A stretch of 64,000 nt of DNA from Prolixibacteraceae bacterium (lineage in GTDB: Bacteria; Bacteroidota; Bacteroidia; Bacteroidales; Prolixibacteraceae): the NCBI GenBank assembly GCA_003506435.1, contig DOAQ01000027.1, positions 1-64,000 on the forward strand, given 5' to 3'. The notes under the pieces are model-generated. The model made no database searches, had not been told where the DNA came from, and saw only the letters and a list, made by a program, of their open reading frames with translations. Below are positions 53,638 to 61,705 of this stretch, one piece after another; position 1 is the stretch's first letter, and every line of letters begins with the position of its first letter. A program made the position numbers and the translations under genes.

Positions 53638-53697
53638 ATAATGTAACTATTTCCTGAAATTGTGTAACACAGGAAAGCTTCAATGTGCTGACCTTTG
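53632..53697 (+). promoter_or_regulatory. AraC operator-like site (a) with -7 box
   Basis: Half-sites AATAATGTAAC (53637-53647) and AATTGTGTAAC (53658-53668) are 21 bases apart, preceded by TGTGAAT. A -7-like ACCTTTG (53691-53697) follows 22 bases after the second half-site, and an ATG is 26 bases further on. Three more copies of this site occur (54417, 58256, 62617). Confidence 0.75.
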
Positions 53698-53723
53698 ATC
53701 TGTAAAAATAAAAAATAACGATC

Positions 53724-53879
53724 ATGGGAAATTTACTTTATATCATCGCAGTTGTTTTAGTTATTGCATGGATTATTGGATTTGTTGGATATAGTACGGG
53801 AGGAATCATACACATCCTGTTGGTTATCGCCCTCATTGCTGTAATACTGCGAATTATCCAGGGAAGAAGAATCCTCTAA
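53724..53879 (+). CDS. Small membrane protein of the lmo0937 family
   Basis: A 51-residue frame: MGNLLYIIAVVLVIAWIIG, then FVGYSTGGIIHILLVIALIAV, ILRIIQGRRIL. Two hydrophobic helices with a Gly-rich turn and a basic end match the short lmo0937/DUF5670 membrane proteins, often induced by stress. The function is unknown. It follows operator (a) at a normal promoter distance. Confidence 0.8.
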   Translation: MGNLLYIIAVVLVIAWIIGFVGYSTGGIIHILLVIALIAVILRIIQGRRIL

Positions 53880-53991
53880 AAATACCTCGTTTTCCCTTCT
53901 TCCACCCCAATTCTTTTTTGTGAATAGGTTGTTTCTGCCATAATGAAGATACTCCTCCAATACATTTAAATAACGAAAACATAAAATAATC

Positions 53992-54153
53992 ATGAAACGA
54001 ACATGCTTGCATAAAAACACAACTTGTCCCAATATGTATCCGGGAAACACGGATAGTTTATCCCGTAATTGCGGGAAACAAATTGCATGTGAGTTCCATC
54101 CGGTGGAACATTTTATTAAAATAGATAAACTTGAACCAGCAGTAAATCAGTAA
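53992..54153 (+). CDS. Small Cys-containing protein of unknown function
   Basis: A 53-residue frame that starts ATG 53992 and ends TAA 54153, with Cys at residues 5, 13, 28 and 34 and His near the metal-like CEFHPVEH. Codon use resembles real genes, and the start of the next gene is only 18 bases away, so it is probably translated. I do not recognise the family. Confidence 0.45.
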   Translation: MKRTCLHKNTTCPNMYPGNTDSLSRNCGKQIACEFHPVEHFIKIDKLEPAVNQ

Positions 54154-54171
54154 CTTTAGAAATTTGTATGG

Positions 54172-54393
54172 ATGAAAATTAAAGCATTCGGAATTGTACT
54201 TGCCGCAATCGGCATAATCATGGTCATTTATACGGGATTCAACTATGTAACGAAAGAAAAAGTAGTTGACCTGGGCCCGATTGAAATTAAAAAGGAAATA
54301 AACCACCCTGTACAATGGTCGCCAATTATTGGTGTTGTGTTGCTCGTCGGAGGCGTTTTGATTGTATTAAGCGACAAAAAAGCAAAATCCTGA
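54172..54393 (+). CDS. Small two-helix membrane protein
   Basis: A 73-residue protein with two hydrophobic helices (FGIVLAAIGIIMVIYTGF and IIGVVLLVGGVLIVLSDKK) and a charged loop between. It lies between the Cys protein and the second AraC regulator, in the block that may respond to one envelope or stress signal. Function unknown. Confidence 0.65.
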   Translation: MKIKAFGIVLAAIGIIMVIYTGFNYVTKEKVVDLGPIEIKKEINHPVQWSPIIGVVLLVGGVLIVLSDKKAKS

Positions 54394-54416
54394 GATCAAG
54401 CCGCATTCTCGCGAAT

Positions 54417-54481
54417 GTGTGAATTGTGTAACTTATCCTCACAATTGTGTAACATTTCCGATAGAAATGGATGCACCTTTG
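54417..54481 (+). promoter_or_regulatory. AraC operator-like site (b) with -7 box
   Basis: Two perfect AATTGTGTAAC half-sites (54422-54432 and 54443-54453), 21 bases apart, preceded by TGTGTG. ACCTTTG (54475-54481) follows after 21 bases, and the TTG start of the second AraC gene is 28 bases on. The arrangement is the same as in site (a), suggesting autoregulation. Confidence 0.8.
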
Positions 54482-54508
54482 ACCGCATTGGTTTAAACAA
54501 TAAAGCAA

Positions 54509-55108
54509 TTGAAAATCTATATAAAATACATGGTAAGCAACCGTTGCAAAATGGCGGTGAAAGAGGAGTTGAAGAAACTTGGCTTGCATTTTATCGTGGT
54601 TGATTTGGGTGAAGTTGAAATCATGGAGAACCTTTCGTACGACCAGCGCGAACGGGTAAAAATTGCCCTGTTCAATGCAGGTTTTGAATTGATGGACGAC
54701 AAGCGGGCTGTTTTGATCGAACGGATAAAAAATACGATTATTCAGATGGTCCATCATTCCGATGAATTGATAAAAACAAATTTCTCGGTATTCCTCAGCG
54801 AGAAACTGAACTACGATTATACCTACATGGCCAACTTATTTTCGGAGGTACAAGGAACTACCATCGAACAGTTTATCATTTCCCATAAAGTGGAACGGAT
54901 AAAAGAACTGATTATATACGGAGAAGAAACCATCACGGAAATTGCCTGGCGAATGAATTACAGCAGTGTTGCCCATTTATCCAATCAATTTAAAAAAGCA
55001 ACAGGTCTTTCTCCGTCTCATTTTAAGCAATTAAAGGACAAGAGGCGCAGTCCGATTGAGTCTATTGGAAATTCAACAGGTCTCAATTTTAACGACGTTA
55101 TAAAGTAA
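54509..55108 (+). CDS. AraC-type regulator with an HMA-like N-terminus, paralogue 2
   Basis: A 199-residue paralogue of the 53077 gene. KIYIKYMVSNRCKMAVKEEL starts the HMA-like part; the AraC part is NYDYTYMANLFSEVQGTTIEQFI, KVERIKELIIYGEETITEIAW and MNYSSVAHLSNQFKKATGLSP. The start codon is a TTG; no ATG lies upstream in frame, and ATG 54530 within the conserved MVSNRC stretch is less likely. It is five bases from the following hybrid kinase and shares operator (b) upstream. Confidence 0.88.
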   Translation: MKIYIKYMVSNRCKMAVKEELKKLGLHFIVVDLGEVEIMENLSYDQRERVKIALFNAGFELMDDKRAVLIERIKNTIIQMVHHSDELIKTNFSVFLSEKLNYDYTYMANLFSEVQGTTIEQFIISHKVERIKELIIYGEETITEIAWRMNYSSVAHLSNQFKKATGLSPSHFKQLKDKRRSPIESIGNSTGLNFNDVIK

Positions 55109-55112
55109 TAAA

Positions 55113-57821
55113 ATGGAACGAATGCAGTCACACGATTCTCAATACGCCAGAAGTTTAATCGAAGTCAGCCTCGATCCCTTAATTACCATCAGTGTTGAAG
55201 GGAAAATTACGGACATGAACGAGGCATTAGTCAATATTACCGGAATAACCCGCAAAGAACTGAAAGATACCGACTTCTTCGATTATTTCACCGAACCTCA
55301 GAAAGCTCGTGAAGTCTACAGGAAAGTATTTAAAAAAGGATCAATTACCAATTTTCCACTAACGTTTCTTCATCTGAATGGAAAACTGACCGATGTGCTA
55401 TTTAATGGATCGGTTTATAAAGATGAGGATGGAAATGTACTGGGTGCAGTAGTCGTTGCCCGTGATGTTACTGAACATAAATGGGCCAAAGAGCTTCAAA
55501 TAGCAAACAAAGAGCTTGCCTTTCAGAAAGATAAAGAAGAAAAGCGGGCGGCAGAATTAGTGATTGCCAATAAAGAATTGGCTTTTCAAAACGGAGTAAA
55601 AGAAAAGCGGGCGGCGGAGTTAATCCTGGCGAACGAAGAATTGGCCTTTCAGAATAATGAAAAAGAGAAAAGAGCACAAGAGTTAATTATTGCCAACAAA
55701 GAATTGGCCTTCCTAAATAAAGAAAAGAAAAAACGTGCGGAAGAGTTAGTCATTGCTGATAAGGAACTTGACTATCAAAACGAAGAAAAAGGGAAACAGG
55801 AAATTGCGAAAAAAGAACTTGAAGCATTTACTTATTCATTGAAATTAGCTTCTCAGTATTCGCTCAGTTTGATTGAAGCGAGTCGTGACCCGTTAATTGT
55901 GATAAGTCCTGAAGGGAAGATCACCGACATGAATGAGGCATTGGTAAATATTACCGGAATAACCCGCAAAGAACTGAAAGACACCGACTTTTTCGATTAT
56001 TTTACCGAACCGCAAAAAGCACGTGAAGTTTACCAGGAAGTGTTTGCAAAAGGTTCGGTTGCCGATTCGCCGCTAACCCTTCGTCATGCTGATGGAAAAC
56101 TAACCGATGTATTGTTTAACGGATCGGTTTATAAAGACGATAGGGGAATTGTGTTGGGCGTGGTGATTGTTGCACGCGATGTGACCGACCAAAAACGAAT
56201 TGCATCTGAATTAACCGAAGCTATTGTGTTTGCCGAACTGGCTGTTGGAATTGCGGAAGAGGCAAAAGTAAAAGCCGAAAATGCTACCCTGACTGCCGAA
56301 AACGCAGTGAAAGCCAAGCAGCAGTTTTTGTCGAACATGAGTCATGAGATTCGTACGCCAATGAATGCGATTATCGGGTTCACCAAAGTGTTGCTGAAAA
56401 CCGAAATATCGGCCAAACAAAAAGAATATTTACAAGCCATCAAAATGAGTGGCGACGCATTAATCGTACTCATTAACGACATACTCGACTTGGCAAAAGT
56501 GGATGCCGGGAAAATGACATTCGAACAAACTTCCTTCAAAATGGCCTCATCAATTTCGGCCATGCTCCATCTGTTCGAAGCAAAAATCCAGGAAAAAAAT
56601 TTAAAGCTGGTGAAGGAATACGACAAAAATATTCCTGACGTTTTGGTTGGCGACCCGGTGCGGTTGCACCAGATTATTTTAAACTTGTTGAGCAATGCGG
56701 TAAAATTTACGGCCAAAGGGAAAATTACGGTCAGTGTTCGTTTGCTCGACGAAGATGAGAAGAAAGCAACCATCCAATTCTCTGTAACGGATACAGGAAT
56801 TGGAATACCCGAGAATAAAATCGGGAAAATCTTTGAGAACTTTCAGCAGGCAACGAGCAATACCTCCCGCATCTATGGAGGGACCGGTTTAGGACTTGCC
56901 ATTGTCAAACAACTGGTCGAACCACAAGGGGGGACCATTCATGTAAAGAGTAAAATTGATGAAGGTTCGACATTCAGTTTTGTGCTAAGTTTCCTGAAAA
57001 CCGCCGACGATGCCGAAACGGAACCGGAAATCATCGAATTGGAAGGCGATCTGAAAAATATAAAAGTTCTGGTTGTTGAAGACATCGTGCTCAACCAGTT
57101 ACTAATGAAGACTTTGCTCGACGATTTCGGGTTTGAACGCGATGTTGCCGACAATGGGAAAATTGCCATTGAAATGCTGCGGTTGAAACCGTATGATGTT
57201 ATTTTGATGGACTTGCAGATGCCCGAGATGAATGGGTTTGATGCCACAGATTATATCCGTAATGTCATGAACTCGAATGTCCCGATTATTGCTTTAACGG
57301 CCGATGTTACCACCGCAGACCTGGCCAAATGCAAGGGAGTTGGCATGAACGATTACATCGCAAAACCCGTTGACGAGCGCTTGTTATACAGCAAAATAAT
57401 TGGGCTGGTTAAGCGAAACAGCGGACAGGAAATAATTGTTAAAGAAGAAATTATCAATAATAAATGTATTGACTTGGACTATTTAAACCACCGTACCAAA
57501 TCGCATCCTAAACTAATGATGGAAATGATTTCAGCTTATCTGGAACAAACCCCGCCATTAATTTTAGCAATGAAACAGAGCCTGATCGATAAAGACTGGG
57601 ACTTATTGTACTCATCGGTACATAAAATGATCCCTTCATTTTCCATAATGGGTATTAGTATCGATTTCGAAAACATGGCAAAAAAAGTTCAGGAATATGC
57701 AGTTACCCAGAAGCAGGCCGAAGGAATACCGAACCTGGTATTTCAGATTGAAAAAATATGTTTGCAGGCATGCACCGAATTAGAAGAAGAGTTTAACCGG
57801 ATTAAAAGTATGAACCAATGA
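55113..57821 (+). CDS. Hybrid histidine kinase with two PAS domains, coiled-coil repeats, receiver and HPt
   Basis: A 902-residue cytosolic kinase. PAS1 (1-125) and PAS2 (250-365) are near-copies (both have EGKITDMNEALVNITGITRK and KELKDTDFFDYFTEPQKA). Between them are about five 21-residue repeats of the pattern AELxIANKELAFQNxxKEKR, long coiled helices. Then HisKA with FLSNMSHEIRTPMNA, HATPase with NAVKFTAKG and GGTGLGLAIVKQL, receiver with LMDLQMPEMNG, and a C-terminal HPt with the phospho-His in SSVHKMIPSF. No transmembrane segment is seen. It directly follows an AraC gene and overlaps the next response regulator by four bases. Confidence 0.93.
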   Translation: MERMQSHDSQYARSLIEVSLDPLITISVEGKITDMNEALVNITGITRKELKDTDFFDYFTEPQKAREVYRKVFKKGSITNFPLTFLHLNGKLTDVLFNGSVYKDEDGNVLGAVVVARDVTEHKWAKELQIANKELAFQKDKEEKRAAELVIANKELAFQNGVKEKRAAELILANEELAFQNNEKEKRAQELIIANKELAFLNKEKKKRAEELVIADKELDYQNEEKGKQEIAKKELEAFTYSLKLASQYSLSLIEASRDPLIVISPEGKITDMNEALVNITGITRKELKDTDFFDYFTEPQKAREVYQEVFAKGSVADSPLTLRHADGKLTDVLFNGSVYKDDRGIVLGVVIVARDVTDQKRIASELTEAIVFAELAVGIAEEAKVKAENATLTAENAVKAKQQFLSNMSHEIRTPMNAIIGFTKVLLKTEISAKQKEYLQAIKMSGDALIVLINDILDLAKVDAGKMTFEQTSFKMASSISAMLHLFEAKIQEKNLKLVKEYDKNIPDVLVGDPVRLHQIILNLLSNAVKFTAKGKITVSVRLLDEDEKKATIQFSVTDTGIGIPENKIGKIFENFQQATSNTSRIYGGTGLGLAIVKQLVEPQGGTIHVKSKIDEGSTFSFVLSFLKTADDAETEPEIIELEGDLKNIKVLVVEDIVLNQLLMKTLLDDFGFERDVADNGKIAIEMLRLKPYDVILMDLQMPEMNGFDATDYIRNVMNSNVPIIALTADVTTADLAKCKGVGMNDYIAKPVDERLLYSKIIGLVKRNSGQEIIVKEEIINNKCIDLDYLNHRTKSHPKLMMEMISAYLEQTPPLILAMKQSLIDKDWDLLYSSVHKMIPSFSIMGISIDFENMAKKVQEYAVTQKQAEGIPNLVFQIEKICLQACTELEEEFNRIKSMNQ

Positions 57822-58249
57822 ACGACGAAAAGATTAAAATTTTTCTGGTTGATGACGATGCTGTGTATTTAAAATTACTGGAAATTGAATTCCTCCAGCA
57901 TGGCGATTTTGAGATTGAAACGTATGCCACAGGCGAATTGTGCATAGAAAACCTGCAACATGCCCCGGATGTGATTGTGCTGGATTATTACCTCGACGGT
58001 ATCAATAAAACCGCAATAAACGGAATTGAAACATTGGATAAAATAAAAGCGGTTAATTCGGAGATTGCAGTGATCATGCTGTCCTGCCAGGACAGTATCG
58101 ACATTGCCATAAGCTGTATGCACCACAAGGCTTACGATTATGTCATGAAAAGTGAAACCGCCTTTCTTCGTTTGCAAAAAATCATTACCACCATTTTCAG
58201 TCTCCATAAACTGGAAAAGCAATTAAAGTGGTATATGGAGCGGATGTAG
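57818..58249 (+). CDS. Single-domain response regulator
   Basis: A 143-residue receiver: IKIFLVDDDAVYLKLLEIEF, phospho-Asp in VIVLDYYLDG, VIMLSCQDS, and a Lys in YVMKSETAFLRL. There is no DNA-binding domain; it is a likely partner of the phosphorelay kinase in the preceding gene, to which it is translationally coupled by an ATGA overlap. It ends just before operator (c). Confidence 0.9.
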   Translation: MNDEKIKIFLVDDDAVYLKLLEIEFLQHGDFEIETYATGELCIENLQHAPDVIVLDYYLDGINKTAINGIETLDKIKAVNSEIAVIMLSCQDSIDIAISCMHHKAYDYVMKSETAFLRLQKIITTIFSLHKLEKQLKWYMERM

Positions 58250-58255
58250 CCGAAT

Positions 58256-58292
58256 GTGTGAATGATATAACTTATTGCTGAAATTATATAAC
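58256..58292 (+). promoter_or_regulatory. AraC operator-like site (c)
   Basis: Half-sites AATGATATAAC (58261-58271) and AATTATATAAC (58282-58292) 21 bases apart, preceded by TGTG. The start codon of the GH130 gene comes only 7-16 bases later, so no -7 box at the (a)/(b) distance fits before the gene. It may be a non-functional copy, or a second site that acts from inside the transcript. Confidence 0.6.
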
Positions 58293-58298
58293 AATGAC

Positions 58299-59795
58299 AT
58301 GAATTCCATGCAAGTGTACGTGAATAGAAAACAGTTCCTCTTTTCGCCTGATCCTTCCAGGATAATTGCCCGTTTTTTGCATTTGAGCGATGAACGGTCA
58401 GCCGATATAATACGGAATGTACTGGCAATGCCGAAAGAGGAAGTAAATATTGCCCTGAGCCAGTTACTGAGAGGTTATTCGCGGCGTCACCGGAATATTT
58501 CACGAATATTTGAAAACCATTTTGCCCGGCTGTCCCCGATATTTGATACAATTGAAGTGAATGAGGAAGATCTCAGTATACCTCAGAAAGCGCTGATAGG
58601 CTCGTATTTCACCATGGAATATTCCATTGAATCAGCCGCTTTTTTTAATCCATCGGTTGTGGAAGATCCGGATCAATCGGGGTTACGCACAAACGAAAAA
58701 AGGGTGATTTTTAGTTTCCGGGCTACCGGCGAAGGCCATATTTCATCCATTGTTTTCCGTTCAGGAATTATTGACCGGAACAATGACCTGATTATAGAAC
58801 CGGTTGGAAAAATGCTGGCCGAAGCGGATAAAATCATACGGAATGTTTACGAAAAGAAAACGTTCAAGGAAAAGCTGTCTAAAACGAATGACCGGCATGA
58901 TCTTATTTCCCCGGATTTCATCTTCGACAAATTGCAGGATACTTTTACGTATGGCGAATTGATGAAAAACCTTGCGATAGAGATAAATAATCCAAGCATC
59001 AACGAAGGCCAAATCAAGATAATCAATCAAATGATGTGGCTGGCTTCCTCGCACTACGAGATTAACTTTTCAATCGATTCAGCTATTTCCGAAAGGGTTA
59101 TTTTTCCCGTATCGGCAACCGAACAGAAAGGAATTGAAGACGCACGTTTTGTCAAATTTACGGATGACAATGGAGAGATAATCTATTATGGCACCTATAC
59201 TGCTTACGATGGGATAACAATTATGCCAAAGTTAATCAGCACCACCGACTTTTATAATTTCAAAATTCTGCCTATTAATGGTGAGATTGCCCAAAACAAA
59301 GGAATGGCTTTGTTCCCACGAAAAATTAAAGGCAAATATACCATGCTGTGCCGCATTGACGGGGTTAATAATTATATCGCATATTCTGATAGTATCAATG
59401 TCTGGCGCGAAGCTAAAATCATTCAGCAGCCGAAATACCCTTGGGAACTGGTGCAAATAGGAAATGCCGGATCGCCCATCGAAACAGAAGACGGTTGGCT
59501 GGTTATTACCCATGCAGTTGGTCCGATGAGGGAATATACGCTGGGAGCTTCGCTGTACGAACTGGACAACCCGGAGAAAGAGATCGGGAGACTAACCAGC
59601 CCGCTAATGGAGCCTAATGAGGTTGAAAGGGAAGGTTATGTGCCAAATGTGATTTATTCCTGCGGTTCAATTATCCACAACGACGACCTGATCCTCCCGT
59701 ATGCGATGTCCGATCATTCATCGACATACGCTACGATTAATTTAAGGGAATTGCTGGATGTATTGAAAGCCTCCGGAAAATCCACCCAAAAATAA
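58299..59795 (+). CDS. Glycoside hydrolase family 130 protein
   Basis: A roughly 498-residue protein. The N-terminal extension (residues 1-110) has helices (IARFLHLSDERSADIIRNVL, PKEEVNIALSQLLRGYSRRH) and the body has the five-bladed fold of GH130 mannoside phosphorylases or mannosidases, with FSFRATGEGHISSI, VKFTDDNGEIIYYGTY, ALFPRKIKGKYTML and TEDGWLVITHAVGPMREY. Family members with such long N-terminal parts are found in Bacteroidetes and act on beta-mannosides. The catalytic class cannot be decided. ATG 58299 was chosen over a TTG at 58275. Confidence 0.85.
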   Translation: MNSMQVYVNRKQFLFSPDPSRIIARFLHLSDERSADIIRNVLAMPKEEVNIALSQLLRGYSRRHRNISRIFENHFARLSPIFDTIEVNEEDLSIPQKALIGSYFTMEYSIESAAFFNPSVVEDPDQSGLRTNEKRVIFSFRATGEGHISSIVFRSGIIDRNNDLIIEPVGKMLAEADKIIRNVYEKKTFKEKLSKTNDRHDLISPDFIFDKLQDTFTYGELMKNLAIEINNPSINEGQIKIINQMMWLASSHYEINFSIDSAISERVIFPVSATEQKGIEDARFVKFTDDNGEIIYYGTYTAYDGITIMPKLISTTDFYNFKILPINGEIAQNKGMALFPRKIKGKYTMLCRIDGVNNYIAYSDSINVWREAKIIQQPKYPWELVQIGNAGSPIETEDGWLVITHAVGPMREYTLGASLYELDNPEKEIGRLTSPLMEPNEVEREGYVPNVIYSCGSIIHNDDLILPYAMSDHSSTYATINLRELLDVLKASGKSTQK

Positions 59796-59940
59796 AATTG
59801 CGGCATCTCACGATTACAAAGCAATGACACGTTGTGCAAAAAGAGGTTGTCTCAAAAGCCTGGAATCGAGTCTTACCGAACTCGTTTCGGCATCTCACGA
59901 TAACAAGGGAAGGCGCGTTGAAGCGACAGGCCCCGAAACC

Positions 59941-59975
59941 CCCGCTCCCGGGCGAATCCTTCCGCATGGGCTATC
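59941..59975. repeat. 35-bp direct repeat flanking the cassette pair, copy 1
   Basis: CCCGCTCCCGGGCGAATCCT continues to CATGGGCTATC and matches 61468-61502 at 33 of 35 positions. The segment between the copies holds only two single genes with attC-like ends. The gap 59796-60115 otherwise has dispersed-repeat text (GGCATCTCACGA occurs twice) and no gene. Confidence 0.75.
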
Positions 59976-60115
59976 GCTTGTTCCATCTGTTTTGTTATAA
60001 CAAAAAGGCTACACCTAAACGTGTGAAATAGTAAAATATAAGATAACTTTGGTGATACTGTATCAGAGTTGGCAACAACCTTAAAAAATGACACTGCAAA
60101 CATTAAACTGACAAT

Positions 60116-60856
60116 ATGCTTTACCAACTAACAGGAATTGACACACATATTGACTTTGGTTTTGGAATAACAGGAGAAGCATATTACAGCTCTGCACAAT
60201 ACCTTTTTGACAATAAAGAAAGTATCAAGTCTGTTCAACAAGTAGAGATGCCGACTAGTTATTTATACAGACATTCAATTGAACTGTTCCTAAAATCATT
60301 GATCATTATTTTTCACAAACGACTTAAATTAGCCTATAACAATGAGCCATTCGACACAACCAAACCAAAAGTTTTTATTTGCGGAGCATGGAAAGATCTT
60401 TACACATGTCATTGGATAGATGAACTTTATAACTATTGGCTCAATGAACTTTTATTAAAGAATAAGTCAAAATTAGATGAGATAGCACCCAAAGGCGAAT
60501 GGCAGGAAGAAAATACTATTTCAAAATTATTTCCACTTATAGCTGGTTATGACAGAGATAGCTCATTCTTCCGTTATCCAATAACAAAAAACTCTAGCCT
60601 TGACCAGAAAAAATATACGATGCAACGCCTTGATCTTAAGAGATTAGAATCAATTTTTAGTGGAGAGGATACTAGAAAAAACAAAAAGTTTGGTCGTGTT
60701 TTTATGCTACTCGAAAATGATGATAAAGAAATCGTTGACGGCTTTGAAAGTACAGAAGATGTTTTAGACAATGTAACACAAGCTTTAAAAGAAGTTTCTT
60801 ATTACTTTTATTGCATCCACATAATGACTCGAATAACTTTATGCGGTGGAAATTGA
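60116..60856 (+). CDS. Unknown protein with HEPN-like N-terminus
   Basis: A 246-residue protein I do not recognise. The segment SYLYRHSIELFLKSLIIIFH resembles the helix of HEPN-type proteins (RxxxxH-like spacing near R and H), which are often nucleases or toxin-linked, but no full motif is seen. It is AT-rich, as foreign genes often are, and lies between an attC-like site and the 35-bp repeat. No partner antitoxin was found. Only the position and composition suggest an accessory gene. Confidence 0.5.
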   Translation: MLYQLTGIDTHIDFGFGITGEAYYSSAQYLFDNKESIKSVQQVEMPTSYLYRHSIELFLKSLIIIFHKRLKLAYNNEPFDTTKPKVFICGAWKDLYTCHWIDELYNYWLNELLLKNKSKLDEIAPKGEWQEENTISKLFPLIAGYDRDSSFFRYPITKNSSLDQKKYTMQRLDLKRLESIFSGEDTRKNKKFGRVFMLLENDDKEIVDGFESTEDVLDNVTQALKEVSYYFYCIHIMTRITLCGGN

Positions 60857-60881
60857 TATGACAGATAAAAAGAAAGGTTGT

Positions 60882-60975
60882 TGCTAACAAAAAATATATG
60901 ATAATTGCCGTTTCCGTGCTGAATGCGGAGTTCACAGCCCGCAGTCGGCACTGCATATAGTTCCGTACGTTAGTC
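60882..60975. other. attC-like recombination site
   Basis: It begins CTAAC (60884-60888) and ends CGTTAG (60968-60973), which pair. Inside is an imperfect hairpin (GTGCTGAATGCGG with CCGCAGTCGGCAC, about 60916-60951). Length (about 95 bases), paired ends and internal stem fit an integron attC. It lies between two single genes. No intI gene is in the window. Confidence 0.45.
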
Positions 60976-60996
60976 ACAAGCATAAAAGACCTTAAG

Positions 60997-61395
60997 ATGA
61001 GATACATACTGATAATTTTTATTAGCATTATTTGCCTGACTGGTTTTTCCCAGACTCAAGCAGAGATGAATAGAGAAGCAAGTGAATCGTACAAAAAAGC
61101 TGATAAAGAACTAAATGACATTTATAAAACTATCTTGACTGATTATAAGTCAGATACTGTTTTCATTAAGAATCTAAAAACTGCCCAAAGAATTTGGATT
61201 TCTTTTCGAGATGCGGAGTTAAAGGTTATGTATCCTGAGAGAGAATCGGGATATTATGGAAGTGTCTATCCAATGTGTGTTTCAATCTATTTGGAAAAAT
61301 TAACTCGCGAGAGAATTACAACTTTAAAAGCATGGACAGAAGGAGTTGAAGAAGGAGATGCTTGTAGTGGATCATTAAAATTCAAAGGAAAATAA
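60997..61395 (+). CDS. LprI/DUF1311 family secreted protein
   Basis: A 132-residue protein with a signal peptide (YILIIFISIICLTGFSQ). The DUF1311 core is present: YKKADKELNDIYKTILTDYK, LKTAQRIWISFRDAELKVMYP and YPMCVSIYLEKLTRERITTL, with Cys pairs. Members include lysozyme inhibitors, and periplasmic anti-lysozyme activity is possible. It is flanked by attC-like and repeat sequences as the second of two single-gene units. Confidence 0.8.
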   Translation: MRYILIIFISIICLTGFSQTQAEMNREASESYKKADKELNDIYKTILTDYKSDTVFIKNLKTAQRIWISFRDAELKVMYPERESGYYGSVYPMCVSIYLEKLTRERITTLKAWTEGVEEGDACSGSLKFKGK

Positions 61396-61403
61396 TGAAT
61401 GCC

Positions 61404-61440
61404 TGTTGCTAACAAATAGGACTTTGAGCGGTACGCAGTA
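61404..61440. other. Half attC-like site downstream of the LprI gene
   Basis: GTTGCTAACA at 61405-61414 matches the start of the site at 60880. It continues into a GC-rich hairpin-like block (CGGTACGCAGTACC near 61430) but no closing GTTAG follows before the repeat at 61468. It may be a truncated copy. Confidence 0.35.
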
Positions 61441-61467
61441 CCCAGCGATGAGTTGGTGTTGAACACG

Positions 61468-61502
61468 CCCGCTTCCGAGCGAATCCTTCCGCATGGGCTA
61501 TC
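61468..61502. repeat. 35-bp direct repeat flanking the cassette pair, copy 2
   Basis: Second copy of 59941-59975. The two copies bound a segment of about 1.5 kb that could have been gained in one event. Confidence 0.75.
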
Positions 61503-61568
61503 TCTTGCAAAATCTTCTTTCAGTATTAAAAAAGTTGGCTAATAAAACGAATTGGAAGGGCTGCAATT

Positions 61569-61688
61569 TTACAAACTACTTGCCTTTTTATCAGCACGTT
61601 TGGCGGCTTTTGCCGCCCTTTTTTCTTTCAGGTTTTTTTCCGGAGCCTTTTTGTTATTTTTCTCTTTTCCTTCTTTTTCTTTTACCAT
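61569..61688 (-). CDS. Lys-rich small basic protein
   Basis: A 39-codon frame: starts MVKEKEGKEKNNKKAPEKN and continues LKEKRAAKAAKRADKKASSL. About one third of residues are Lys or Arg and the rest mainly Ala and Glu, so it is probably a nucleic-acid-binding or unstructured peptide; short proteins of this type are common in Bacteroidetes. Its ATG is 18 bases after the stop of 61706-62488 in the same direction, so operator (d) should control it too. Confidence 0.6.
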   Translation of the reverse strand: MVKEKEGKEKNNKKAPEKNLKEKRAAKAAKRADKKASSL

Positions 61689-61705
61689 GATTTCAAGTTT
61701 TTAAT

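Noticed and set aside
61602..61626. A plus-strand terminator (GGCGGC-TTTT-GCCGCC followed by T-run)
   Set aside because: It lies inside the Lys-rich small gene on the minus strand, where GCGGCAAAAGCCGCC codes for Ala-Ala-Lys-Ala-Ala; no plus-strand gene ends nearby except via repeats.
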